Source of the DNA: a virus
DNA length: 34,683 bases
Virus record (IMG/VR): IMGVR_UViG_3300009176_000054
Location: 1 to 34,683 of that record
Direction: 5' to 3' (one strand)
The notes below the pieces were generated by a model that searched no databases, had not been told where the DNA came from, and worked only from the letters and a program-made list of their open reading frames with translations. Positions 22,114 to 30,529 of this stretch are shown one piece after another (the stretch's first letter is position 1; each line of letters starts with the position of its first letter). The translations under genes and the position numbers were made by a program.

Positions 22114-23478
22114 TCATCCCAACATAAGCACGCCGTTAAGAGGCTCCAACATTGCAACCCCCATCAGCATATCAAGGGTGACCAGAGTACCCTGATCGAA
22201 CCCATCGTACGACATAACTACTCGCATCGCGAGATTATTAAAGTTTACGACAGCGGCCAAAGCACCCATACCATTCCGAGGAATAGCAAGTGGGCGATTG
22301 ACGAAAGCAATCGCGGTCCTATGAAATGCAAAATTGTAGGAACCCGCTGGACCGAGGTTAACAGCATCGCCATTGGCTAGAGCAAGTACCAAGGGCCGAT
22401 CGACAGTAATATAAGTAGAACCATCAGTATCGATGATTCCATAAATATTAGTGGAATCGGTACCAAAAGTTACCGGCTGACCGACAACCGGAGTACCACC
22501 AGAAATTAGAATATCTTGGGCATATCCGGCAGCATACCCAGCAACCAAATTAACGGTGGCCTTACCATAAACAGTAACCACCGCAGAGTTAGCGACGGTA
22601 CCAGAGGAACCCGTAGAAGTGGTAATAGAGGTGGGAGTAGCACCACCAACCGTAGATACCACCTGAAGTGGAGAGTCGTCTCCAGCGAATGTAACCCACT
22701 GTCCAGCAGTGATAGCGGCTGAGAGACCAGCCACAACAAATGTGCTGGTTCCTGGAGTATAACCACCGACCTTATTCACAGTGCCGGTGACAGTAGTCGT
22801 AGTTCCAGGAGGAACATACGGGGTATTCTGAGCCATAAAGATATTGAAGCCGAACTTTCGCCCCAAGGACGCTTCCCTCAAGGCGGTACCGTCATCACCA
22901 ACCCTATTGGCATCGGTGAATTGGGTATTCTTAAGAAGAGCACCCTCAGATACCGTAGTCAGAACTAGATTCCGATCATTATCTTCCAAAACCTTATTCT
23001 GATTCATCTTAGTCCGAGTATCGATAAGAATATTACCGGCATTGGTACTAGTTAGAGTACCAAGACCACCAGAACAATATTTACGGAATCGGTGACACTG
23101 CACCGACAAAATAATATCGACCTGCCTCGCTATTGCTAGCGCAGCAGGTCGCAGATAAACCTGAGTTAGCTCTTGGAAGGACTTCGACTCCTCACCATCT
23201 CTAACGAGGAAAGAGACGTGCGGGTGCTGATCTAGAGGAACAGGAATATTAACGGCGGTTGCCGCTTGGACGGTAACAGCGTCCTGTTCGGTCTTCCTCT
23301 TCGACTTAAACTCACCCGGCTTGCGGGTATTTACTACGTCGCCGTAGGCAGCGATATCGTCAGAGAAATCTCGATATACGAGGTTCCCCATAACCATATT
23401 TTCTTCAAGGATAGCAAGAGCTTCCTGAGCCCAAAGTTCGGGAACGAAAGCATCAACAGTATTCGGTGGCAGCGCCAT
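22114..23478 (-). CDS. Major capsid protein, P22 coat-like HK97 fold, 454 aa
   Basis: It reads ALPPNTVDAFVPELWAQEAL, AILEENMVMGNLVYRDFSDD, then NTRKPGEFKSKRKTEQDAVT. The combination of an E-loop-like basic stretch with DVVNTRKP, then PVPLDQHPHVSFLVRDGEES, matches the P22 coat family. It continues with an insertion-type beta domain (~235-380, GGYTPGTSTFVVAGLSAAIT, AGQWVTFAGDDSP, VVGQPVTFG) before the C-terminal strands (AFHRTAIAFVNRPLAIP, LNGVLMLG). AGGAG lies 6 nt before ATG. It follows the scaffold gene and has two hairpins in its leader. The codon content is higher in G+C than its neighbours, as often seen for highly expressed capsid genes. Confidence 0.9.
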   Translation of the reverse strand: MALPPNTVDAFVPELWAQEALAILEENMVMGNLVYRDFSDDIAAYGDVVNTRKPGEFKSKRKTEQDAVTVQAATAVNIPVPLDQHPHVSFLVRDGEESKSFQELTQVYLRPAALAIARQVDIILSVQCHRFRKYCSGGLGTLTSTNAGNILIDTRTKMNQNKVLEDNDRNLVLTTVSEGALLKNTQFTDANRVGDDGTALREASLGRKFGFNIFMAQNTPYVPPGTTTTVTGTVNKVGGYTPGTSTFVVAGLSAAITAGQWVTFAGDDSPLQVVSTVGGATPTSITTSTGSSGTVANSAVVTVYGKATVNLVAGYAAGYAQDILISGGTPVVGQPVTFGTDSTNIYGIIDTDGSTYITVDRPLVLALANGDAVNLGPAGSYNFAFHRTAIAFVNRPLAIPRNGMGALAAVVNFNNLAMRVVMSYDGFDQGTLVTLDMLMGVAMLEPLNGVLMLG

Positions 23479-23506
23479 GGGAGTCTCCTGAGAATAGGAA
23501 GCACTC

Positions 23507-23562
23507 CCGACTAATGTCGGTGTCCGTAAGCGGAGATAAGAACATCTTATTTTATCCGCTTA
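23507..23562 (-). other. Two hairpins in the leader of the major capsid gene
   Basis: A long imperfect stem (23527-23562; arms TAAGCGGA 23527-23534 and TCCGCTTA 23555-23562, with an inner ATAAGA/TCTTAT pair) is followed on the minus strand by a short stem CCGAC TAAT GTCGG (23507-23520). Both lie between scaffold stop and capsid start. They may control capsid translation or mark a transcript end or processing point. Confidence 0.6.
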
Positions 23563-23593
23563 AAGATAACCCTGATTAAGGATTCAGGTCTCC

Positions 23594-24376
23594 TTATCTC
23601 TTTAAGCCGGAGGCTTTCCTCCACAGACGATACGCCGCTGGATCGTCTAGTGGTGGACCATTCTTAGGAACAGTAGAAGCACTATTGCCTCCCACTCCAG
23701 AATGTGCCCCAGACTTAAAGAGATTGCCATGCTCTTGCATCTCTTTCATTTGCTTAATTGCATCTGAAGGAGATAACTCAAGCATAACATTGTTTCCGTC
23801 TTTATCTTTCGATGCTAGACGGATTTTAGATACCAACTTTCCGGTCGGCTGATTATCCTCGTTGAGTTCTTCAACGAGTCGTGTGAGCGGTCTCAAAAGG
23901 TTCACGACTTGCATCGGATTATAAGCATCCTGTGCTGCTGCTGTATAAATATCTTGCTCGATAGCATAAGTAGTATAACGATCCTTCCATGCATCACGAT
24001 CTTTAGCAAGATCCTCTTCTTTCTTCTTAGCTTCCTTTCTAAGTTTATCTTGTTCTTTCTTACTCAGCTCTTCCTTGGTTAGATACTCATTCCTGAGATC
24101 CTCAATTCTAGACTCAAGCTTCTCCTTCTCTTCAGAAGTAAAAGGATGAGTCTTCTTAAGTTCCTCAAGTTGCTTAATAGTTCGTTCGTTAGCCTTTTGA
24201 GCCTTACGCCGCTCCTCAGCCAGGAACGTATTAAGTTGTTCTTGGGTAAACGTTTTTCCTGGCGGCGGAGTTGGCGGTGGTTCCGGATCAGGATCGGGAA
24301 CCGGCGGATCTTCATCTGGCATCGGTATCTCCCCGGCACTCAGTAGCCGGTCACTTAATTGAGAGAGCATATCCAT
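23594..24376 (-). CDS. Capsid scaffolding protein, 260 aa
   Basis: Directly upstream of the capsid gene. It has an acidic Pro-rich N-terminus (MPDEDPPVPDPDPEPPPTPP), then a long charged coiled coil (LNTFLAEERRKAQKANERTI, KEELSKKEQDKLRKEAKKKE), then a helix AIEQDIYTAAAQDAYNPMQV. This is the normal layout of phage scaffold, which guides coat assembly and is later expelled or degraded. No protease domain is seen. The ATG at 24376 lacks a good Shine-Dalgarno; ATG 24370 is equally possible. It overlaps the end of the adaptor gene by 26 nt. Confidence 0.8.
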   Translation of the reverse strand: MDMLSQLSDRLLSAGEIPMPDEDPPVPDPDPEPPPTPPPGKTFTQEQLNTFLAEERRKAQKANERTIKQLEELKKTHPFTSEEKEKLESRIEDLRNEYLTKEELSKKEQDKLRKEAKKKEEDLAKDRDAWKDRYTTYAIEQDIYTAAAQDAYNPMQVVNLLRPLTRLVEELNEDNQPTGKLVSKIRLASKDKDGNNVMLELSPSDAIKQMKEMQEHGNLFKSGAHSGVGGNSASTVPKNGPPLDDPAAYRLWRKASGLKR

Positions 24377-25145
24377 CTTTAAGATAAGGCTTGAGATATA
24401 ACCAAGCCCTATTACTAATTATACCAGCCCGCTTTGCCTCATTAACACTTACACCACGATAAGTCTCACTTACCCCAGAAAATCTCTGATCTTCAATAAT
24501 AATTCTGTTAATTTCAGCCTCAAGCTCGATACCATCTAAATAAGAATACGCTATCTCACAACAAGCATACTTAATCTGTGGCGGATTAATAGGAGCATCT
24601 AAGAGACCGGTCTTTCTAGGGAAAGCAAGGGATTGCTTCGGATCAGCCTGACAACCAATAAAATTTAATTGTTCAATGTCTCTAGTTGCCATCACCAAAG
24701 CAGTAATTTTATCTTCTTGAGAAGCATTAATCCAGGCATCAGAAGCAAATCTAGTTGCAAAATATTGTTCTGCTTCCGGCAGAGAAAGGTAAGTCAAAAC
24801 AGTTGAAGGAGAAAGCGGATCTTCAAATATCGGAATTAAACTTAAATTCTGTACTACTTGAACAGGTTCGCCTTGGGTATCAGTAGTATGATCTGATTCA
24901 AAATGAGATAATATTATACTCCCTGCCTTAGATACAGCATTATCCGCCAAGAAGGCTCTGTAGTTGCCATATCCCACAGCCTCCAAATACGAAATATCAA
25001 TATTCTGCCACCCAGTATTATCAATATTGATCTCAGGAATCCCACCTTCTTCATCTAAAGCCGGAGTAACACCATCAATAAGATAAATAAGAAAATAAAT
25101 ATATCTAAGATTAAGATTCGGTTCATTCACAATGATTTGACGGAT
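24351..25145 (-). CDS. Adaptor/DnaT-like protein fused to an N-terminal domain, 264 aa, probable ATC start
   Basis: The C-terminal half has YFATRFASDAWINASQEDKI, TALVMATRDIEQLNFIGCQA, DPKQSLAFPRKT and IKYACCEIAYSYLDGIELEA. This is the pattern of a phage protein family annotated as DnaT-like or head-tail adaptor; the adaptor reading fits its place between portal and scaffold genes. The N-terminal ~95 residues (IYFLIYLIDGVTPALDEEGG, GNYRAFLADNAVSKAG) look like a separate domain. The shared leader GGAGGTGTGTC places ATC 25145 at the start position, five codons before GTG 25130, which lacks a properly spaced ribosome-binding site. Start confidence is moderate. Confidence 0.7.
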   Translation of the reverse strand: MRQIIVNEPNLNLRYIYFLIYLIDGVTPALDEEGGIPEINIDNTGWQNIDISYLEAVGYGNYRAFLADNAVSKAGSIILSHFESDHTTDTQGEPVQVVQNLSLIPIFEDPLSPSTVLTYLSLPEAEQYFATRFASDAWINASQEDKITALVMATRDIEQLNFIGCQADPKQSLAFPRKTGLLDAPINPPQIKYACCEIAYSYLDGIELEAEINRIIIEDQRFSGVSETYRGVSVNEAKRAGIISNRAWLYLKPYLKDGYALSIK

Positions 25146-25156
25146 GACACACCTCC
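25143..25156 (-). promoter_or_regulatory. Leader motif GGAGGTGTGTC-ATC (copy 2 of 3)
   Basis: Same 13-nt core as at 19028-19040 and 25352-25364. ATC follows six bases after GGAGG and is in frame with the adaptor gene. A 12-bp hairpin ends 3 nt before the motif. Confidence 0.7.
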
Positions 25157-25158
25157 AA

Positions 25159-25188
25159 TAAAAGGGGGAATTCCCTTTCCCCCTTTTA
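25159..25188 (-). terminator. Hairpin after the 53-aa gene
   Basis: A perfect 12-bp stem (25159-25170 with 25177-25188) around TTCCCT, rich in G and C at its centre and flanked by AAAA/TTTT. On the minus strand it is followed by TTTTATT, so it could be a weak intrinsic terminator. It lies between the 53-aa gene's stop (25192) and the leader of the adaptor gene. Confidence 0.65.
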
Positions 25189-25191
25189 AGA

Positions 25192-25353
25192 TTAGCCCTT
25201 CTTCACATAGCTCCCGATGGCAACCTCAAGCATCTTGACCATGAGAGGGGCCAGCTTCGAAAATTCTGGCTCCTTATTCTCGTCCTTGGTCTCCTCTCTG
25301 AATTGCTTAATCAGTTGTTTGAAGCTCTCTCGTTGGTCTCTGTCAGGTCCGAT
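25192..25353 (-). CDS. 53-aa helical protein with probable ATC start
   Basis: Between the HNH gene stop (25366) and a hairpin lies a frame without any ATG, GTG or TTG near its beginning. The leader GGAGGTGTGTC (SD, six bases) positions ATC 25353 as start, overlapping nothing else. From there it is open for 53 residues, with a plausible soluble helical sequence (PDRDQRESFKQLIKQFREET, KDENKEPEFSKLAPLMVKML, EVAIGSYVKKG). The next possible conventional start, an ATG 37 codons later, would leave a 16-residue peptide. Function unknown. Confidence 0.6.
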   Translation of the reverse strand: MGPDRDQRESFKQLIKQFREETKDENKEPEFSKLAPLMVKMLEVAIGSYVKKG

Positions 25354-25364
25354 GACACACCTCC
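25351..25364 (-). promoter_or_regulatory. Leader motif GGAGGTGTGTC-ATC (copy 3 of 3)
   Basis: Third identical copy of the 13-nt core. It lies just after the stop codon of the HNH gene (25366-25368) and in frame with the 53-aa gene. Confidence 0.7.
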
Positions 25365-25365
25365 C

Positions 25366-25968
25366 TTATTTTGTTAAAGCCCGTTCAATCGACCACCCCG
25401 CCCTCAAACGTTCACGAATTACTCCCGATTTAAATCCTAAATATTTTTCCCAGCGTCTAGTTGACATATATTTATCATTATAATAAACAAATGTTGTACT
25501 TGTTTTATTATTAGCTTGTTCCTCAATAGTTGACCAGACACAATTATCATTATAATAATTATCATTAACATCAAGACGATCAAGCGTTTTTCCTTCTGGT
25601 CGTAAACCCATATCTTTAAAGAAAGTTTCAAAAATATGCCATTCTTCACAAACTTTTATACCTCGACCACCATAATCAGAATAACTTAAATGATTTTTAT
25701 TATAACATCTTTGATGCATAGCTTGCCAACTTGAATAAGTTGGTGTATCTGTCATACCATGTGTAATAATACCATGACAATTATAAATTCTTAAACAACC
25801 ACAAGATTGAACTCCACCATTTTTTAAATGACTCGCTAAAACTAAAGTATATCGCCCACAAATACATTCACATTTCCAACGCGCATTACCTCTATATACA
25901 TCATAAAAAGATTTAACAGTAAGATAATTAAATGTTTGATCTACAAGATCAATAATCGGTCGTCCCAT
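25366..25968 (-). CDS. HNH-type putative endonuclease with N-terminal zinc ribbon, 200 aa
   Basis: It contains an N-terminal Cys cluster (WKCECICG ~31-38; SCGCL ~55-59). THGMTDTPTYSSWQAMHQRC follows, then YSDYGGRGIKVCEEW (~96-110) and TLDRLDVNDNYYNDNCVWST. This arrangement (zinc ribbon, THG....Y..W..M..RC, Y.DYGGRGI.VC..W, L.R.D.N..Y...NC.W) is a well-known family of phage HNH-like proteins. It is very AT-rich beside its neighbours. It starts 8 nt after the previous gene, with AGGAG about 5 nt before ATG 25968. A paralogue lies at 33981. It probably acts as a homing nuclease inserted between structural genes. Confidence 0.85.
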   Translation of the reverse strand: MGRPIIDLVDQTFNYLTVKSFYDVYRGNARWKCECICGRYTLVLASHLKNGGVQSCGCLRIYNCHGIITHGMTDTPTYSSWQAMHQRCYNKNHLSYSDYGGRGIKVCEEWHIFETFFKDMGLRPEGKTLDRLDVNDNYYNDNCVWSTIEEQANNKTSTTFVYYNDKYMSTRRWEKYLGFKSGVIRERLRAGWSIERALTK

Positions 25969-25976
25969 AACTGCTC

Positions 25977-26792
25977 CTATTCTTTACACCGATAATCACC
26001 ATTGAGAAATTTATAGCCTTCAAATTCGAGTATCACACTGTACCAGTCTTGACTAATCGCTGAATATTCAATCGGATTATTGGCAAGAACTACAGCCCAA
26101 TGCTCGCCCTTCCAATTAGTCAGATGAATAAAATTAAGATTATTATTGTCTATAAAATTTTGTAACTCTATATATTTTCGTTTCCTGATCTGAAATTCAT
26201 ATTTTAAATGTCTTAGGGCTGAAGTCTTATTGTAAGAGTATCTTCTTCCACCAACAGTAAGAGAAATTTTAGTTTCATTTAATGGTGCTTCACTATCACC
26301 AAAGATCGGAGAATCTAAAACAATCATAGATTGGATAGATAATAGAGTTACATAAGGATAAGGCCCATTCTTAAATACTTGAAATGATGGAACAGGAACA
26401 AAAGTACGATCATAACGATAAGGAAATGTTGGACCATCTGATAAGGTTAAGGTATCATGGAGGGCTAAGGTTAAAGATTGATATAAAACCCAATTATCTC
26501 GAAGATAGAGTAAGTTACTTAAACGAGTTTGCGGAGAAACAGAGATATCGAATCTTTGAATAAGTTGAAAGACATCGGTGAAAGCAATCTTTGATACATG
26601 ATCTTGAAATTCATCAGTAAAGATTAAAGAATCAGAAAAAAGGGAAATATTAGAGAAAGATTCAAAAGTGCTCGTAAAAGATAAATTATCCTGAAATACC
26701 TCAACTAAAAGTCCGGGCTGCGGCGGAATATAACCGAGTTCTATCTCTCCAAGAGTACAATTTAGGGTACCAAGTTGAGCCGATCCAATCAA
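25977..26792 (-). CDS. Structural protein with D-x-L repeats, 271 aa
   Basis: The first ~110 residues carry repeats DNLSFTSTF (~35-43), DSLIFTDEF (~54-62), KIAFTDVF (~68-75) and DTLTLSDG, like those of 8314-8796. The C-terminal part (RHLKYEFQIRKRKYIELQNF, NLNFIHLTNWKGEHWAVVLA) resembles the small tail protein at 7764-8210, so the gene looks like a fusion of the two module types found together near the distal tail. The start is TTG 26792, overlapping the upstream stop as TTGA; AGGA lies about 9 nt upstream. Virion component, location unknown. Confidence 0.6.
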   Translation of the reverse strand: MIGSAQLGTLNCTLGEIELGYIPPQPGLLVEVFQDNLSFTSTFESFSNISLFSDSLIFTDEFQDHVSKIAFTDVFQLIQRFDISVSPQTRLSNLLYLRDNWVLYQSLTLALHDTLTLSDGPTFPYRYDRTFVPVPSFQVFKNGPYPYVTLLSIQSMIVLDSPIFGDSEAPLNETKISLTVGGRRYSYNKTSALRHLKYEFQIRKRKYIELQNFIDNNNLNFIHLTNWKGEHWAVVLANNPIEYSAISQDWYSVILEFEGYKFLNGDYRCKE

Positions 26793-27805
26793 GTTAAGAT
26801 GTCCTGCACAGTGTAATAGTCATAAAGGAGGTAAGAAGAATTAGCTTGTCGTGCATTAACAAAATAACCACAATACTCCGGAGCAAGAATAAAATCTGAC
26901 TTATCCATACTGAAAATTTGAGTCATATGTGTAGGATCTGGACCAATAAAAAAGAGCATATTTGTATCTGCGGGAGACGGCTTAAACTTTATTCTTAAGT
27001 ATTTTACTTGCTCCAAAAACACTGCCATATTAAAGTAATTACCAGCAACTGTAGTTGGATTTGACCACTTATCACATCTAAGTTGTGGGGAAACTGTATC
27101 ACCGATTCGTATTGATAGGGTAACGAACTTAGTAGAAGATGCATCGGAGAAAAAGAGACCATACTCATAATAATCTGTTACTATTTGCTTGGGGATGCAT
27201 AAGAGTCTTGAGGTTAGATAACCTTGAACAGATAATTGATATCTTAGTCCTGTTAAATGGTCATGAAGCGTTGAACCACTATTGATCTGTAAGGAATTCG
27301 GGTAGCTAGGAGTAATTTTAGAAGAGGTTCCTTGATTCACCCAATCAATTAAAGTATAATATAAGTATAAATTATGCCACCGTTCAAATTGAAGTAAGTC
27401 ACTGCCACCCTGATCCATAAAAAGAACTGGAGCATCATTTGCAAGAAAGATTCGGCCAGCACCCTTTGGAGTCACTTCAAAGGTATCAGAAATAGAGCCA
27501 TATTGAATAATATTAGAGAGTCTATTTTCTAAACCTCCGGCTGTTATAACAGCAGTAACTAGAGTACCAACTATATGAGGAGCTTCAATAGTGGCTTCAT
27601 AGGCGCGAGTTACTTGAATTATTGCCGCAGGGGCCGGAGTGGTGGCTGCTTTAGAAGTAGCCAAAAAGAGTTCATTATCAATAAGTAAGACAGTAGGAAA
27701 ATGAGTGAAAGTAGAACCATTAGCAACTGTTATTGAAGTGGCACCAACACTAACATTAGTGCTTAAATTAGATTGTGCCCTCGTTAAGAAGTTAATAAAA
27801 TCCAA
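26789..27805 (-). CDS. Structural protein, 338 aa, paralogue of its upstream neighbour
   Basis: TTG start at 27805 with AGGAG about 8 nt upstream. It is related along much of its length to the 352-aa protein at 27819-28877: both have SSTTFxxLIDNEL-type N-terminal strands (here HFPTVLLIDNELFLAT) and then EQVKYLRIKFKPSPADTNML, FFIGPDPTHMTQIFSMDKSD. The C-terminal domain around EQVKYL...IGPDP...KIF looks like a jelly-roll/LamG-type sheet domain. It is encoded between portal and capsid genes, so a head decoration or fibre role is possible; there is no catalytic motif. Confidence 0.6.
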   Translation of the reverse strand: MDFINFLTRAQSNLSTNVSVGATSITVANGSTFTHFPTVLLIDNELFLATSKAATTPAPAAIIQVTRAYEATIEAPHIVGTLVTAVITAGGLENRLSNIIQYGSISDTFEVTPKGAGRIFLANDAPVLFMDQGGSDLLQFERWHNLYLYYTLIDWVNQGTSSKITPSYPNSLQINSGSTLHDHLTGLRYQLSVQGYLTSRLLCIPKQIVTDYYEYGLFFSDASSTKFVTLSIRIGDTVSPQLRCDKWSNPTTVAGNYFNMAVFLEQVKYLRIKFKPSPADTNMLFFIGPDPTHMTQIFSMDKSDFILAPEYCGYFVNARQANSSYLLYDYYTVQDILT

Positions 27806-27818
27806 CCAAATTCTCCTA

Positions 27819-28877
27819 TTAAAGCGGCAAATATTTGCTATAATAATCGTATATCTTCAAATCTCCATAAGATCCAAAATTATAATTTCTCGCATAAATC
27901 CCAAAGAAATTTAAATTAGGAATAAAATCAGTTCTAGAAACTGTAAATATCTTAGTTAAATTATGAGGATCGGGACCGATATAAAAAGAAAGCATAGAAG
28001 TATCTTCAGAATCATCAAAAATAGAAAGATATTTTACTTGCTCATAAACAACCGGCATAGTTTTATAAGTACCAACGAGATCATAATAAGGACCATATTT
28101 ATCTATTCTAAGAACAAGTTTCCCGGAAGAAAGAATTCGGACAGCAAGAGTAATAAATTGTGCTATACCACTAGGATTCTCTCCAATTGCTATTCCATAT
28201 TCATACTCAGAGAATAAGATATTATCAGTTATCGGGAGAAGTCTTGATATAAATTGACCGCCAGTTTGAGGAATATAAGTTATTGCAATATTAGTATAAT
28301 CATAATCAAGACTCGGAATAAAAAAGACTCCGATACCGTTTTCTACGAAGTAGTGTCCCGCCTCATTAATAGAGAAGTCAATAAATGGGAAAGGAGATAT
28401 CTCCAACCAAGGTTCATACTGAGTATTATTCGGAAAAGATACCGGAGGAGAAGGAAAAACCGTATTAACTAAAGTAGCATCAGTCGCAATAGAAAGATAA
28501 CCAGGAAGACCAGGAGTAAAAGTCAAAGAGCCGTTAGCAGGATCGAGATTGGTAGCGATGTCAGAAAATAAGATATAAGAGAGACGAGTATTAAGAATAT
28601 TAGCAGTTAGAACCAAGACAATTTCAGCTCCGGCGGAGTGGGCTGCTGCGGTGGTTCCTTCTTGAGCCCTAAGACAATCATAAGATGATACAGGCGGGGG
28701 AATCCCAGAAACTGCAATAGGACCATTAATGGCGATAAAAAGTTCATCATCAATTAAAAAATAAAATGGATCATTAATAAGCCCAGTAATATCTGTAAAT
28801 TCTATGTTAGTAACAACCGAATTAATGCCGGAGCGAAGAGTAGTTTTAAATGTATTTTGTACATTAAACCATCTCAT
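27819..28877 (-). CDS. Structural protein, 352 aa, tandem paralogue
   Basis: ATG 28877 overlaps the portal stop (TAATG). The protein has FYFLIDDELFIAINGP, LRAQEGTTAAAHSAG, EYEYGIAIGENPSGIAQFIT and EQVKYLSIFDDSEDTSMLSF, then YIGPDPHNLTKIFTVSRTDF. Each of these matches a counterpart in the downstream neighbour (LLIDNELFLAT, EYGLFFSDASSTKFVTLSIR, EQVKYLRIK, IGPDPTHMTQIF), so the two arose by tandem duplication and have diverged. The LIDDE and RAQEGT parts resemble phage fibre-type beta modules. Role inferred as virion surface protein. Confidence 0.6.
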   Translation of the reverse strand: MRWFNVQNTFKTTLRSGINSVVTNIEFTDITGLINDPFYFLIDDELFIAINGPIAVSGIPPPVSSYDCLRAQEGTTAAAHSAGAEIVLVLTANILNTRLSYILFSDIATNLDPANGSLTFTPGLPGYLSIATDATLVNTVFPSPPVSFPNNTQYEPWLEISPFPFIDFSINEAGHYFVENGIGVFFIPSLDYDYTNIAITYIPQTGGQFISRLLPITDNILFSEYEYGIAIGENPSGIAQFITLAVRILSSGKLVLRIDKYGPYYDLVGTYKTMPVVYEQVKYLSIFDDSEDTSMLSFYIGPDPHNLTKIFTVSRTDFIPNLNFFGIYARNYNFGSYGDLKIYDYYSKYLPL

Positions 28878-30520
28878 TAAAACTTATTCCCATTAAATGC
28901 CGGTTGTTTAGGTGGCTTACCATTGGTTTCCTTACTCTTCAAAGCTACATTTGCTGCTCCAACTGGTCCGGTAGTCTGAGCTTCAGCAATAAGAGCAAGC
29001 TTTTCGGCATGTTCTTGCTTTGCCTTCTCTACCTCTCCAGCGGGATAACCACGAATATTAGAAGCAGTTTTCAAGGAGACTAAGCCGCTTTCAACATCAT
29101 CAGATAGTATTTTTGGATCAGAATAAGGAATAGTAGAGGAATCGATCTCTGAGTACATCTTCTGAAGAAGTTCTAAGGATACCTTCCGGCCAATAGTTAA
29201 GTCCACGATACGCTTTGAAGCTTCTTTCTGAAACGTTCTAGATGGAATTTGAGGAATAAGCTCTTCGAGTTTTTTAGCTTCATCTTGCTTTGCTTGATCT
29301 GACGGGAGAATATATTCACTTGGATAGTTAACTGTGGCAACATTAACTACACCCTCGTAAAGCGACCAAAAGTAAGCTAATAAGCGCTCAGCGTGCTCCA
29401 ATTCCATTCCAACAGTAGCGAGACCGGCCTCCAAAGGACGTTCGTCAACAATTTTGGAGGCAGCTGAAGCCCTCCTGGGCTGAAGATTCTGAACAGAGAG
29501 TTGAACCAAGGCCCGAATATCTCTCTTAAGTTGTTCCTCCTTCTCCATAGCGATCTTCAAGGGCTCGGAAGAAGGATTAATAAATCCAGGTCGCTCAGCA
29601 CCAATAGGATATCTACGTCCTGAAGCTGCTCCAACAGTTACTTCATTAGTTTCTTGTTCTTGATTAACTAAGTAAGTTGAGATTGTCTTAGGATCAAATT
29701 GTTCAGTATAGAAAGGATAATTACTTTTTAAGGCATACATTAAGTCCGATGATTCAAGATTCAAGAGTGCTATTTGATAATCGGCAACATCAGCGAGAAG
29801 AGACGATGATAGCTCTAAGATAACGAAAGGAATCCTAGGGATATCTAAGGTTCTAATCTCTGAGGAGGGGTCCCCCTTTGTATTATAGGATTGATAAGAG
29901 ACAGTTTGCTGTTCATTAATCCAAAGTCTTCGGAAGGAGGTGGCTACAGAAGAAGTTAATCCAGTTAAGGCATCAGTACCAAATTGAAAATCTTCAAGGA
30001 AAACCGCTAGAAGGATATCAGGATTTTGTGTGTCATAAGTCCAAGAACGTATTTGTTCAGCACGATAAGTATAAAAATAAGGGTGTTCATCACCTTTATC
30101 AGCAATTGTAGGACCAAATAATTGAGGCATATCGCAAAAAATGCCAACACGACCCATAATTAAAAGTTCAATAATCACAAAACGGGCAATAAATGAGGAC
30201 ATTGAGTTTCCAGCTTTATCTACTCCTCCATCCTTGCCTAAGGAAGCATCAATAAAAGATTTTGGACCGCCATCTCTAACAATTTCATCTAAACGCTGGA
30301 TAATTGCATTTTTTATTTCGGAAATAGCAGCTTTAGCGAAAGAAGGACAGTAAGAAATGCTTCTTCGGAGATTAAAATCTTCGGAACTCTCTCTTTTAGA
30401 GAGTGGTTTGAGATAAGTTCTTACAAACTGTGAACCACCACCATAAGTGGCTCGATATTTCGGCCAACTTATCATATCATTGATATAATTCGGATGATAA
30501 ATTGATAAAATATTACTCAT
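28877..30520 (-). CDS. Portal protein, 547 aa
   Basis: It forms the dodecameric ring at the DNA-packaging vertex. Visible are SWPKYRATYGGGSQFVRTYL, RRSISYCPSFAKAAISEIKN, AIIQRLDEIVRDGGPKSFID, an internal region with SSLLADVADYQIALLNLESS and DLMYALKSNYPFYTEQFD, and a C-terminal EEQLKRDIRALVQLSVQNLQ. The layout (R..R......F...I......I, then a wing, then PF......) matches DUF4055-type portals. It ends in a Lys-rich tail. Size 547 fits the family. The gene lies downstream of TerL, with small accessory genes between. Confidence 0.88.
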   Translation of the reverse strand: MSNILSIYHPNYINDMISWPKYRATYGGGSQFVRTYLKPLSKRESSEDFNLRRSISYCPSFAKAAISEIKNAIIQRLDEIVRDGGPKSFIDASLGKDGGVDKAGNSMSSFIARFVIIELLIMGRVGIFCDMPQLFGPTIADKGDEHPYFYTYRAEQIRSWTYDTQNPDILLAVFLEDFQFGTDALTGLTSSVATSFRRLWINEQQTVSYQSYNTKGDPSSEIRTLDIPRIPFVILELSSSLLADVADYQIALLNLESSDLMYALKSNYPFYTEQFDPKTISTYLVNQEQETNEVTVGAASGRRYPIGAERPGFINPSSEPLKIAMEKEEQLKRDIRALVQLSVQNLQPRRASAASKIVDERPLEAGLATVGMELEHAERLLAYFWSLYEGVVNVATVNYPSEYILPSDQAKQDEAKKLEELIPQIPSRTFQKEASKRIVDLTIGRKVSLELLQKMYSEIDSSTIPYSDPKILSDDVESGLVSLKTASNIRGYPAGEVEKAKQEHAEKLALIAEAQTTGPVGAANVALKSKETNGKPPKQPAFNGNKF

Positions 30521-30529
30521 TTTACTCCC

